A stretch of 64,000 nt of DNA. Origin: an uncultured Lachnospiraceae bacterium. Lineage in GTDB: Bacteria > Bacillota > Clostridia > Lachnospirales > Lachnospiraceae. The DNA lies in contig USDK01000004.1 in assembly GCA_900553355.1 (NCBI GenBank), forward strand, positions 11,062 through 75,061. Direction: 5' to 3'. The stretch's first letter is position 1. Each line of letters opens with the position of its first letter. The notes under the pieces are model-generated. The model was not told where the DNA came from. It ran no database searches and worked only from the letters and a program-made list of their open reading frames with translations. The position numbers and the translations under genes were made by a program. This document shows, in pieces, positions 9,214 to 17,642 of this stretch.

Positions 9214-10321
9214 GTGGTTGAATTAGATCAGTTAAAAAGTAATCTGAATGCTTATGAAGAACCTCTTGCTGAAATGAGGGATTCACTTTGACCTGGCTGG
9301 AAAAGAGCGCAGGGTAGAAGAACTGGAAAGAAAGTCAGAAGAACCAGGGTTCTGGGACCATCCGGAAGAGTCTCAGAAACTGATGAAGGAATTAAAATAT
9401 CTGCAGGAACTGGTAAAAAAAATCCAGGGATTGTATCATGCCTACGACGATATTCAGACACTGATCGAGATGGGGTATGAGGAAAATGACCCTGAGATCG
9501 CGGCAGAGGCGGAAAAGGATATGCAGAAATTCGAAGAAATCTTCGAAGATCTCAGGATCCAGACCCTGTTATCCGGCGAATATGATTCCTGCAATGCGAT
9601 TGTGACCATCCATGCAGGCGCAGGAGGGACAGAATCCTGCGACTGGGCCAGCATGCTGTACCGGATGTATACCAGATGGGCAGAGAGAAAAGGATTCCAG
9701 ATCCAGGTCCTGGATTTCCTGGATGGTGATATCGCCGGTATCAAGACAGTGACCTTTGAAGTCAATGGGGAAAACGCGTACGGCTATCTGAAGTCTGAAA
9801 AAGGGGTCCACCGGCTGGTGCGGATCTCTCCGTTTAATTCAGCCGGAAAGCGGCAGACATCCTTTGCATCCTGTGATGTGGTGCCGGATATTGAAGATGA
9901 GATTGATATTGAGATTTCAGATGATGATCTGAAGATTGACACATACCGGGCCAGCGGCGCCGGAGGCCAGCATGTCAACAAGACATCTTCTGCCATCCGT
10001 ATCACCCATTTGCCTACCGGGATCGTGGTACAGTGTCAGAATGAGCGTTCCCAGCATCACAACAAGGAAAAGGCGATGCAGATGCTGAAGGTCAAACTGC
10101 AGATGCTGAAAGAACAAGAACAGGCCGAGAAGGTGTCAGATATCCGGGGAGAGGTAAAGGAGATTGGTTTTGGAAACCAGATCCGCTCCTACGTGATGCA
10201 GCCATATACTCTGGTGAAAGATCATCGGACCAATACGGAAAGCAGCAATGTGACGGCAGTGCTGGATGGAAACATTGATCCGTTTATCAATGCATATCTG
10301 AAAGAAACGGCAAATAGCTAA
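9214..10321 (+). CDS. prfB: Peptide chain release factor 2, expressed by +1 frameshift
   Basis: RF2 reads UGA and UAA stop codons. The gene is two overlapping frames: GTG 9214 to TGA 9289-9291 (25 codons), then frame +1 from GAC at 9290 to 10321, giving 368 residues. The body has the SPF anticodon-like tripeptide (RISPFNSAG) and the GGQ loop (SGAGGQHVNKTSS). The GTG start gives VELDQLKSNL, a typical RF2 N-terminus, preceded by AAGGGG. The frameshift is the classic autoregulatory one, so the gene is intact. Confidence 0.95.
9277..9292 (+). promoter_or_regulatory. Programmed +1 frameshift site of prfB
   Basis: AGGGAT (9277-9282), a Shine-Dalgarno-like element, lies three bases before CTT TGA C (9286-9292). 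When RF2 is scarce, the ribosome pauses at UGA with Leu-tRNA on CUU, slips +1 onto UUU and continues with GAC. Layout and spacing are those of the well-known bacterial RF2 site, here after exactly 25 codons. Confidence 0.93.
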
Positions 10322-10333
10322 AGGGAGGAAGTT

Positions 10334-11566
10334 ATGATCAATATAGCGGTTATGGGTTACGGAACCGTGGGTTCCGGAGTGGTAGAAGTAGTAGGTACAA
10401 ACGGCGCCCGGATCAACCAGAGGATTGGTGATGAACTGAATATTAAATACGTACTGGATCTGAAAGATTTCCCTGGAGATCCGGTGCAGGAAAAGATCGT
10501 CCATGACTTCGAGACCATTATTCAGGATGACGATGTGAAGATCGTTGTGGAAGTGATGGGAGGCATTGAACCGGCATATACATTTGTGAAGCGGTGCCTT
10601 CAGGCCGGAAAGAGCGTGGCGACCTCCAATAAAGCGCTGGTTGCAAAGCATGGGGCAGAGCTTTTGTCCATAGCAAAAGAACAGAATATCAATTTTCTGT
10701 TTGAGGCCAGTGTGGGCGGCGGGATCCCGATCATACGTCCTTTAAATTCTTCACTGACGGCAGATGAGATTGAGGAGATCACCGGAATCCTGAACGGGAC
10801 GACAAATTACATGCTGACAAAGATGTTTTATGAAGGCGCTGATTACGATACCGTTTTGAAAGAGGCACAGGCCAACGGATTTGCAGAACGTAATCCGGAG
10901 GCTGATGTGGAAGGATATGATGCCTGCAGGAAGATTGCGATCCTGTCTTCGCTCATCTCAGGGCAGCAGGTGGATTTTGAAGACATTTACTGTGAAGGAA
11001 TCACGAAGATCACGGTAGAGGATATGAAGTACGCAAAGGCTCTGGGTACTACGATCAAGCTTCTGGCTTCCAGCAAGCGTTATCCGGGCAACCGTCTGCA
11101 TGCGATCGTGGCGCCCTGTATGTTGTATCCGGATCATCCATTATACAATGTAAACGGAGTGTTTAATTCCATCTTTGTCCATGGAAATGTGCTGGGAGAC
11201 GCTATGTTTTACGGAAGTGGAGCCGGAAAGCTGCCGACGGCCAGTGCTGTGGTGGCAGATGTGGTGGATGCGGCAAAGCATCTGAACCGGAATATCATGA
11301 CCATGTGGAAGCAGGAAAAACTCCAGCTGGAGGATAAGGCAGGATCCAAACGCAGATTCTTTGTACGGATGAAGGGAGATGCACAGGAGATGCTGCCGGG
11401 ACTGAAAGATTCTTTTGGAGAGATCAAGGTCATCCGTATTCCGGAACTGCCAGGAGAGTTTGGCTTCGTAACTCCGGTGATGATGGAAGGAGATTACGAG
11501 ACCAGAGCAGGAATCTATCGCGATCAGATCTTACATATGATCCGGATCGAAGAGCATAAAGGATAG
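10334..11566 (+). CDS. hom: Homoserine dehydrogenase
   Basis: A 410-residue enzyme reducing aspartate semialdehyde to homoserine, the branch to threonine and methionine. It has a Rossmann motif at the start (MGYGTVGSGV), the active-site region TSNKALVAKHG, EASVGGGIPII, GILNGTTNYML, the NPEADVEGYDACRK signature and a C-terminal ACT-like regulatory tail. GGGAGG precedes the ATG. It is 13 bases from prfB and 12 from the next gene, so it is in the same transcript. Confidence 0.96.
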   Translation: MINIAVMGYGTVGSGVVEVVGTNGARINQRIGDELNIKYVLDLKDFPGDPVQEKIVHDFETIIQDDDVKIVVEVMGGIEPAYTFVKRCLQAGKSVATSNKALVAKHGAELLSIAKEQNINFLFEASVGGGIPIIRPLNSSLTADEIEEITGILNGTTNYMLTKMFYEGADYDTVLKEAQANGFAERNPEADVEGYDACRKIAILSSLISGQQVDFEDIYCEGITKITVEDMKYAKALGTTIKLLASSKRYPGNRLHAIVAPCMLYPDHPLYNVNGVFNSIFVHGNVLGDAMFYGSGAGKLPTASAVVADVVDAAKHLNRNIMTMWKQEKLQLEDKAGSKRRFFVRMKGDAQEMLPGLKDSFGEIKVIRIPELPGEFGFVTPVMMEGDYETRAGIYRDQILHMIRIEEHKG

Positions 11567-11578
11567 GAGCAAAAAGGA

Positions 11579-12790
11579 ATGAAATATATCATTGTATTAG
11601 GCGATGGTATGGCAGGGAGAGCTCTTGGGGAACTTGGCGGGCGGACGACGCTGGAGGCGGCAGATACGCCGACGATGGATACGCTTGCCAGAGTATCAGA
11701 ACTTGGAATGGCTTCTATGGTGCCAGAGGGGATGGCGCCGGGAAGCGATACAGCCAATCTTGCGGTACTGGGGTATGATCCGAAGGTATATTATACCGGA
11801 CGGTCTCCTCTGGAGGCTTTAAGTATCGGTGTAGAGATGGCAGAGACAGACGTTTCTTTCCGGTGCAATCTGGTGACACTGTCGGAGGATGAAGAAAACT
11901 ATGAGGACAGAATCCTCCTGGATCACAGTTCAGATGAGATCGCAACAGAAGATGCGGCGGTTCTGCTGGATGCATTAAAGGAGGGACTGGAAAGAGAAGG
12001 ATACCATTTTTATGCAGGAACCAGCTACCGGCATCTTCTGATCTGGAATCAGGGAAAGGTGATGGAACTGACGCCGCCTCATGATATCCTGACGAGGCGG
12101 ATCGGGACATATCTGCCGGAAGATCCCGTCCTTAGAGAGATGATGGAGAAAAGTTATGAGATCCTTAAAACTCATCCGCTGAATGAAAAACGGAGAAAGC
12201 AGGGGCTTAAGCCGGCAAACTCAGCCTGGTTCTGGGGCGCGGGAAAGAGACCTTCCCTGACTTCGTTTCAGGAAAGAACCGGAAAGAAGGGTATTATGAT
12301 ATCCGCAGTGGATCTGCTGAAAGGAATCGCTGTAGGGGCCGGGATGGATACCGTGAAGGTAGAAGGAGCCAATGGGGGACTTCATACCAATTATGAAGGA
12401 AAGGCGAAGGCGGCAGTACGCGCGCTCACAGAAGACGGGTACGATTTCGCTTATATTCATGTTGAAGCGCCGGATGAGATGGGACATCAGGGGAAGATCG
12501 GGGAAAAGATTCAGGCAATTGAGATGATCGATGAGAAGATCCTCAAGGTACTGACGGAAGATCTGAACCGGGCAGGAGAACCATTCCGTCTGCTGGTTCT
12601 GCCGGATCATCCGACTCCGATAGAAGTACGGACACATACCGCAGATCCGGTTCCCTATCTCTTATATGACAGCACAGAGAAAAAGCCGGGGGAGAAAGTG
12701 TACAATGAAAAAACCGCTGCCGGGACCGGAAGGGAATGGAAAGAAGGTTTCCGGCTGATCGGACATTTACTGCAGGAGGAATTATGTTAG
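11579..12790 (+). CDS. Archaeal-type PGM homologue, probable homoserine kinase (ThrB2-like)
   Basis: This 403-residue alkaline-phosphatase superfamily protein is of the cofactor-independent phosphoglycerate mutase type. Visible are the metal site LGDGMAGR, the nucleophile region PGSDTANLAVLGYDP, YTGRSPLEA, FRCNLVTL, WFWGAGKRP, HVEAPDEMGHQG and LPDHPTP. Sequence alone would say phosphoglycerate mutase, but this sub-family is known as a proposed homoserine kinase because it replaces thrB in threonine clusters. Here it sits exactly between hom and lysC, and no GHMP-type thrB is in the window. The function is therefore inferred mainly from context. Its end overlaps lysC by 7 bases. Confidence 0.8.
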   Translation: MKYIIVLGDGMAGRALGELGGRTTLEAADTPTMDTLARVSELGMASMVPEGMAPGSDTANLAVLGYDPKVYYTGRSPLEALSIGVEMAETDVSFRCNLVTLSEDEENYEDRILLDHSSDEIATEDAAVLLDALKEGLEREGYHFYAGTSYRHLLIWNQGKVMELTPPHDILTRRIGTYLPEDPVLREMMEKSYEILKTHPLNEKRRKQGLKPANSAWFWGAGKRPSLTSFQERTGKKGIMISAVDLLKGIAVGAGMDTVKVEGANGGLHTNYEGKAKAAVRALTEDGYDFAYIHVEAPDEMGHQGKIGEKIQAIEMIDEKILKVLTEDLNRAGEPFRLLVLPDHPTPIEVRTHTADPVPYLLYDSTEKKPGEKVYNEKTAAGTGREWKEGFRLIGHLLQEELC

Positions 12791-13992
12791 TTGTAAAGAA
12801 GTTTGGCGGCAGTTCTGTGGCCAATAAAGAGAGGATCTTTAATGTGGCCAGGCGCTGCATTGAAGAATATAAAGAAGGAAATGATGTCGTAGTCGTACTT
12901 TCAGCCATGGGTGATACGACAGATGAGCTGATTGAAAAGGCAAAGGACATCAATCCGAAGGCAAAGCAAAGAGAGATGGATATGCTGCTTACAACGGGTG
13001 AGCAGGTATCGGTGGCATTGATGGCTATGGCAATGCAGTCGCTGGATGTACCGGCTGTTTCCCTCAATGCATTTCAGGTGATGATGCATTCTACATCAAG
13101 ATATGGAAATGCAAGGTTTAAACGTGTGGATACGGAGCGGATCCAGCATGAGCTGGACTCACGGAAGATCGTGATCGTTACCGGTTTTCAGGGGGTCAAT
13201 AAATATGACGATATCACAACCCTGGGAAGAGGGGGTTCCGATACCACTGCAGTGGCGCTGGCAGCGGCTCTCCACGCAGACAGGTGTGAGATCTATACAG
13301 ACGTGGACGGCGTCTTTACCGCAGATCCGCGCGTAGTAAAAAATGCCAAAAAGCTAGATGTGATTACTTACGATGAAATGCTTGAACTTGCCAGCCTTGG
13401 AGCAAAGGTACTTCACAATCGCTCGGTGGAGATGGCAAAAAAATACAATGTAGAATTAGTGGTGCGGTCCAGCCTGAACCGATCAGAAGGAACCGTAGTC
13501 AAGGAGGCTTCTCATATGGAAAAATTATTAGTGACAGGTGTGGCGGCCGATAAAAATACTGCCAGAATTTCTGTGATCGGAGTGGAGGACAGACCAGGAA
13601 TCGCATTCCAGATTTTTAATACGCTTGCAAAAAATAACATCAATGTAGACATTATTCTTCAGTCAGTAGGACGTGACGGAACAAAGGATATCTCTTTTAC
13701 GGTAGCGTCTGATGATATGGATGATGCAATCCGCATCCTGGAAGAAAATAAAGAACGGCTGACGATCCAGCAGGTGACCTGGAATGAGGATGTGGCCAAA
13801 CTCTCCATTGTAGGAGCCGGAATGATGAGCAATCCGGGAGTGGCAGCCAGGATGTTTGAAGCTCTTTATAACTGCAGAGTCAACATTCATATGATCTCAA
13901 CTTCAGAGATCCGTATTACGGTCCTGGTAGCAAAGAATGACATTGAAAAAGCCATGAACGCTGTTCATGACGCTTTTGCAATGGGAGATTAG
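12784..13992 (+). CDS. lysC: Aspartate kinase
   Basis: This enzyme phosphorylates aspartate, opening the pathway to lysine, threonine and methionine. The 402-residue protein has the kinase domain (VVKKFGGSSVANKERI, TTLGRGGSDTTAVALAAAL, EIYTDVDGVFTADPR) and two C-terminal ACT domains (about 265-400: GVEDRPGIAFQIF, ISTSEIRITVLV), so feedback control by lysine and/or threonine is likely. The ATG at 12784 has GGAGGA seven bases upstream; the frame is open further upstream within the preceding gene, but that start lacks a ribosome site. Its stop overlaps the stop of the convergent XRE gene by four bases. Confidence 0.96.
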   Translation: MLVVKKFGGSSVANKERIFNVARRCIEEYKEGNDVVVVLSAMGDTTDELIEKAKDINPKAKQREMDMLLTTGEQVSVALMAMAMQSLDVPAVSLNAFQVMMHSTSRYGNARFKRVDTERIQHELDSRKIVIVTGFQGVNKYDDITTLGRGGSDTTAVALAAALHADRCEIYTDVDGVFTADPRVVKNAKKLDVITYDEMLELASLGAKVLHNRSVEMAKKYNVELVVRSSLNRSEGTVVKEASHMEKLLVTGVAADKNTARISVIGVEDRPGIAFQIFNTLAKNNINVDIILQSVGRDGTKDISFTVASDDMDDAIRILEENKERLTIQQVTWNEDVAKLSIVGAGMMSNPGVAARMFEALYNCRVNIHMISTSEIRITVLVAKNDIEKAMNAVHDAFAMGD

Positions 13993-14393
13993 TCCGCGGA
14001 AGTTTCAGCGGATTTCAAAAAACCGGTAATAATCTGTCTGTTCTCTTTGGAAAGCGAGCGGAAACGGAGAATCAGATCCATTTCCTCTTCGCTGAGATAG
14101 ATGGTGCGGCCGGTTTTTTTGTCTGAGCTGCACAGATAAGGAACGGATTCCTCCATGATCTTCCGGGAAGAATCAGAAGTGCCGGGAGCAAGACCCAGTA
14201 CCAGCTCGCTTAAGCTGACATGATAATACCTGGATAAAAAGAGAAGAGCATCCAGATCCGGGGTGCGCTTGCCGGTCTCATAATTTGAGTAGGCCTGACG
14301 GGAGACGTTAAGCATGGTGCTTAAGTCTGTCTGAGTCAGATGATGCTGTTTCCGAAGCGTTCTTAAATTGTGCGCTAATTGAATATTAGACAT
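13989..14393 (-). CDS. XRE-family transcriptional regulator
   Basis: The 134-residue protein starts with a Cro/CI-type helix-turn-helix (about 5-60: LAHNLRTLRKQHHLTQTDLS, VSRQAYSNYETGKRTPDLD). A C-terminal segment of unknown function (about 75-134) includes YLSEEEMDLILRFRSLS. I start at 14393 because GGAG lies about nine bases upstream; the longer frame to 14492 would run across the promoter region. It overlaps lysC tail to tail. The CYTH gene upstream may be co-transcribed, although a promoter-like extended -10 lies between them. Confidence 0.85.
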   Translation of the reverse strand: MSNIQLAHNLRTLRKQHHLTQTDLSTMLNVSRQAYSNYETGKRTPDLDALLFLSRYYHVSLSELVLGLAPGTSDSSRKIMEESVPYLCSSDKKTGRTIYLSEEEMDLILRFRSLSKENRQIITGFLKSAETSAD

Positions 14394-14423
14394 GATTCCA
14401 TGCTCCTGCAGATCTTTTCTTGT

Positions 14424-14498
14424 AGTATAGCAATTTGTCCAAACGATGGGAGCATATGCATCAAAACGTTTCGGAAATATAAAAAGCATCAAAATGTT
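14424..14498 (-). promoter_or_regulatory. XRE promoter and two operator-like direct repeats
   Basis: On the minus strand, TGC-TATACT (the -10 at 14429-14424) forms an extended -10 about 30 bases before the XRE start. Upstream of it, GCATCAAAACGTT (14458-14470) and GCATCAAAATGTT (14486-14498), as read on the + strand, are two 13-base copies with one mismatch, 28 bp apart. These could be operators for the XRE protein itself. This is inferred from position. Confidence 0.4.
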
Positions 14499-14499
14499 G

Positions 14500-14946
14500 C
14501 TATTTTATCTGGCTCAGATAGCTGTTATGGTATTTACCGGAAAAGGTGACATCCTCTCCAAACCAGTCTGGAGGAAGGAAGCTTACAGCCTCTTCCGTAG
14601 AAGAAAATTCAACTTCTGCCAGTATAAGAGGGGAAAGATCTCCTTCAAACACGTCCAGTTCTGCAGTCAGACCGTCTGGAAGAGGGATCATATAACGTTT
14701 CTTCCTGATCAGGCGGCCGTCGATCTTGGAAAGCAGGTGTTCATAGGCTTCTTTTGTCAGAGGAAGGTTGTACTCTTCTCTCTCCATAAGGCCCTCGGAT
14801 TTGTAGGTCAGTTCATAACGGTCGTTATCTCTTCGGATACGGATGACGGGAGATGTATTCAGGTACCCCTGCTCGATGATACGGCAGGGATAGGAATCCA
14901 GGTGATCCGGCAGATGTAAGATCAGGTATTTGCGTTCGATTTCCAT
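14500..14946 (-). CDS. CYTH domain protein (triphosphate tunnel metalloenzyme)
   Basis: The 148-residue protein opens with MEIERKYLI, the EXEXK signature of CYTH enzymes. It then shows alternating charged strands typical of the tunnel fold (VIRIRRDNDRYELTYKSEG, LIRKKRYMIPL, AELDVFEGDLSPLILAEVEF). Members hydrolyse inorganic triphosphate or nucleoside triphosphates; a few make cAMP. Which one applies here cannot be seen. RBS is AGGAGG. The gene diverges from the DJ-1 gene and shares a promoter region with it. Confidence 0.87.
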   Translation of the reverse strand: MEIERKYLILHLPDHLDSYPCRIIEQGYLNTSPVIRIRRDNDRYELTYKSEGLMEREEYNLPLTKEAYEHLLSKIDGRLIRKKRYMIPLPDGLTAELDVFEGDLSPLILAEVEFSSTEEAVSFLPPDWFGEDVTFSGKYHNSYLSQIK

Positions 14947-14993
14947 GGTAAATGCCTCCTTGTTTCTGTGTGGTCATATCTGATTTTTATAAT

Positions 14994-15034
14994 ATTTTAT
15001 AATAATTTACATTGGTTGTAAACGATGGTAATAT
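14994..15034. promoter_or_regulatory. Overlapping divergent promoters (CYTH and DJ-1 genes)
   Basis: On the + strand, TTTACA (15006-15011) and TAATAT (15029-15034) are 17 bp apart and serve the DJ-1 gene. On the minus strand, TTTACA (15022-15017) and TAAAAT (14999-14994) are also 17 bp apart and serve the CYTH gene. The two -35 boxes together make the palindrome TTTACA-N5-TGTAAA, so the promoters interleave and cannot easily be used at the same time. Confidence 0.6.
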
Positions 15035-15058
15035 TGATAGATAAGGAGGATGATTGGG

Positions 15059-15607
15059 ATGAAAAAAGTAAGTGTCATACTGGCTGACGGGTTCGAAGAG
15101 ATTGAGGCGCTGACCGTTGTAGACCTTTTAAGAAGGGCCCAGATTTATGTGGGTACAGTGTCTGCGACAGAGGAATATATTGTGCATGGCGCACATGGGA
15201 TCAACGTGCAGACGGAGGATCTGTTTGAAGAGGTGAATTTTGTAGAATCTGATATGATCGTCCTGCCGGGAGGAATGCCGGGGACTACGAATCTGAATGC
15301 CCATGCCGGCGTCCGCAGAGTCGTAAAGGATTTTTACGAGGAAGGAAAGTACGTGGCAGCAATCTGTGCAGCGCCAACGGTCCTTGCCAGCCTGGGGATC
15401 CTTAAAGGAAAGCGGATCACCTGTTATCCGTCGGTAGAGAATCAGATCCAGGGGGCAGTGCTCACAAAAATGCCGGCTACTGTGGATGGAAATATCATCA
15501 CCGGACGTGGGGCGGGCGCGGCCATTGATTTCGCTCTGAAGCTGATCGAGGCGCTGGCCGGAACAGAGAAGGCAGATGAGATCGCAGAAGCGATTTTGTA
15601 CGAATAA
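15059..15607 (+). CDS. DJ-1/PfpI family protein
   Basis: A 182-residue protein of the class I glutamine-amidotransferase-like superfamily, DJ-1 branch. It has ADGFEEIEA with the conserved Glu near residue 15, LPGGMPGTTNL, and the nucleophile elbow VAAICAAPTVLASLG with the reactive Cys around 104, followed by the end motif TGRGAGAAIDFAL. Members act as redox-sensing chaperones, deglycases or amidases (for example YajL). Substrate cannot be told. An ATG at 15050 abuts AGGAGG, so the ATG at 15059 was chosen. Confidence 0.9.
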   Translation: MKKVSVILADGFEEIEALTVVDLLRRAQIYVGTVSATEEYIVHGAHGINVQTEDLFEEVNFVESDMIVLPGGMPGTTNLNAHAGVRRVVKDFYEEGKYVAAICAAPTVLASLGILKGKRITCYPSVENQIQGAVLTKMPATVDGNIITGRGAGAAIDFALKLIEALAGTEKADEIAEAILYE

Positions 15608-15633
15608 TGCTGGATATTTGGAAATGTTTGTGT

Positions 15634-15679
15634 TATACTTTTTTAATGTAGCATGCCTGCCTGCGCGCTGACGGCAGGC
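15634..15679 (+). promoter_or_regulatory. tig extended -10 promoter and leader hairpin
   Basis: TGT-TATACT (the -10 at 15634-15639) forms an extended -10; the -35 is poor. The transcript would begin near 15646 and directly contain GCCTGCC (15655-15661) pairing with GGCAGGC (15673-15679). This is a GC-rich leader hairpin about 28 bases upstream of the tig start. Confidence 0.45.
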
Positions 15680-15706
15680 GGGATAGAAACAGGAGGAAAT
15701 AGTAGA

Positions 15707-16993
15707 ATGAGTTTACAGGTAGAAAAGTTAGAGAAAAACATGGCGAAACTTACCATCGAGGTTTCTGCTGATGATTTAGAGAAAGCACTGCAGAGTGCAT
15801 ATATGAAGCAGAAGAACAAGATTACCCTTCCAGGGTTCCGTAAAGGAAAAGTTCCGCGCCAGATGATTGAGAAGATGTACGGGGCAGAAATTTTTTATGA
15901 TGATGCCGCTAATGAACTGATCCCGAAGGCATATGCAGACGCTTATGATGAGTGTGAGCTGGAAATCGTATCAAGACCAGACATCCAGGTGGTTCAGATC
16001 GAGAAGGGCAAGCCGTTTATCTTTACAGCGGAAGTAGCGACAAAGCCGGAAGTTACACTTGGAGAATACAAAGGACTTGAGGTTGATAAGGTATCTACCC
16101 GTGTAACCCAGAAAGAGGTAGACGCAAAGGTACAGGAAGAGGCAGAGAAGAATGCAAGAACTGTTACCGTGACAGACCGCGGCGTACAGGATGGAGATGA
16201 GATCATTCTGGACTTTGAAGGATTTGTCGACGGAGAGGCATTTGAAGGCGGAAAAGGCGAGAACTATCCGCTGACCATTGGATCAGGTTCCTTTATCCCG
16301 GGATTTGAGGATCAGCTGATCGGTGCTGAAGCTGAAAAGGAAGTAGAAGTAAAAGTGACATTCCCGGAGGATTATCATGCAGAAGATCTGAAGGGAAAAG
16401 AGGCAGTATTTAAGTGTACTGTTCATGAGATCAAGGCAAAAGAGCTGCCGGAAATCGATGATGAATTCGCATCAGAGGTGTCTGAGTTTGATACTTTAGA
16501 TGAATACAAAGCTGACATCAAGGCAAAGATCAAAGAACAGAAGGCTGCTGAAGGAAAGAGAAAGCAGGAAGATCAGGTTGTGGAGCAGGCTGTAAAGAAT
16601 GCTTCTTATGAGATTCCGGATGCAATGATCGATACTCAGGCTTCTCAGATGGCAGACGAATTTGCACAGAGAATCCAGTCTCAGGGACTGACACTGGAGC
16701 AGTATTTCCAGTTTACCGGAATGACTGCCGAAAAGATGATGGAAGAGTTAAGACCACAGGCTCTGAAACGGATCGAGACCCGTCTGGTGCTTGAGGCGAT
16801 CGTAAAGGCAGAAAATATCGAGATCAGTGACGAAAAGCTGGATGAAGAGCTTCAGAAGATGGCCGACACCTATAAGATGGAGTTAGACAAGATCAAAGAG
16901 TTTATGGGTGAAAATGAAAAGAAACAGATGAAGGAAGATATGGCTGTTCAGGAAGCAATTACGTTCCTGGTAGAGAATGCAGCTGAAAAATAA
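15707..16993 (+). CDS. tig: Trigger factor
   Basis: The 428-residue ribosome-bound chaperone and prolyl isomerase. The N-terminal ribosome-binding domain has LPGFRKGKVPRQMIEKMYG. The FKBP-type PPIase is at about 150-240 (VQDGDEIILDFEGFVDGEAFEGG, FIPGFEDQLIGAE), followed by the helical C-terminal chaperone domain. The ATG at 15707 follows AGGAGG by eleven bases; an in-frame upstream extension covers the leader hairpin and is not real. It leads the tig-clpP-clpX run. Confidence 0.97.
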   Translation: MSLQVEKLEKNMAKLTIEVSADDLEKALQSAYMKQKNKITLPGFRKGKVPRQMIEKMYGAEIFYDDAANELIPKAYADAYDECELEIVSRPDIQVVQIEKGKPFIFTAEVATKPEVTLGEYKGLEVDKVSTRVTQKEVDAKVQEEAEKNARTVTVTDRGVQDGDEIILDFEGFVDGEAFEGGKGENYPLTIGSGSFIPGFEDQLIGAEAEKEVEVKVTFPEDYHAEDLKGKEAVFKCTVHEIKAKELPEIDDEFASEVSEFDTLDEYKADIKAKIKEQKAAEGKRKQEDQVVEQAVKNASYEIPDAMIDTQASQMADEFAQRIQSQGLTLEQYFQFTGMTAEKMMEELRPQALKRIETRLVLEAIVKAENIEISDEKLDEELQKMADTYKMELDKIKEFMGENEKKQMKEDMAVQEAITFLVENAAEK

Positions 16994-17029
16994 GTCATAT
17001 TTAAGTGAACAAAACAGGAGGCGTGCAGC

Positions 17030-17611
17030 ATGAGTTTAGTACCTTATGTCATTGAACAGACAAGCAGGGGAGAGCGCTCCTACGATATCTATTCAAGATT
17101 ATTAAAAGACAGGATTATTTTTCTTGGAGAAGAAGTGACAGATGTATCAGCCAACATTGTGATGGCACAGCTTCTTTTCCTGGAGGCAGAGGATCCGGAA
17201 AAGGATATCCATCTGTATATCAACAGTCCGGGAGGATCTGTGACGGCAGGTATGGCGATTTATGACACTATGCAGTACATTAAGTGTGATGTGGAGACGA
17301 TCTGCATGGGAATGGCGGCAAGTATGGGCGCATTCCTTCTGGCAGGAGGAACCAAGGGCAAACGTCTGGCCCTTCCGAATGCGGAGATCATGATTCATCA
17401 GCCGTCTGGCGGAGCACAGGGACAGGCAACAGAGATCCAGATTGCAGCAGAGCATATCCTGCGCACCAGACAGAACCTGAACCGGATTCTTTCAGAGAAT
17501 ACCGGACAGCCGCTGGATGTAATCAGGATCGATACGGAGAGAGATAATTTTATGACTGCGGAAGAAGCCAAGGCATACGGTCTGATCGATGAAGTGATCT
17601 CACGCCGTTAA
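17030..17611 (+). CDS. clpP: ATP-dependent Clp protease proteolytic subunit
   Basis: A 193-residue serine peptidase forming the tetradecameric chamber. The catalytic triad is visible: Ser in [11 protein letters not shown], His in MIHQPSGG, and Asp in [25 protein letters not shown] is the conserved substrate-groove segment. AGGAGG precedes the ATG. It is 36 bases after tig and 31 before its partner clpX. Confidence 0.98.
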   Translation: MSLVPYVIEQTSRGERSYDIYSRLLKDRIIFLGEEVTDVSANIVMAQLLFLEAEDPEKDIHLYINSPGGSVTAGMAIYDTMQYIKCDVETICMGMAASMGAFLLAGGTKGKRLALPNAEIMIHQPSGGAQGQATEIQIAAEHILRTRQNLNRILSENTGQPLDVIRIDTERDNFMTAEEAKAYGLIDEVISRR

Positions 17612-17642
17612 TTAAGCAGGCAGCAGTATATGAGGTGAGAGT

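Noticed and set aside
9214..9291. prfB as a pseudogene broken by an early TGA
   Set aside because: The stop sits in the canonical RF2 recoding site with an upstream SD-like element, and the shifted frame continues with perfect RF2 sequence.
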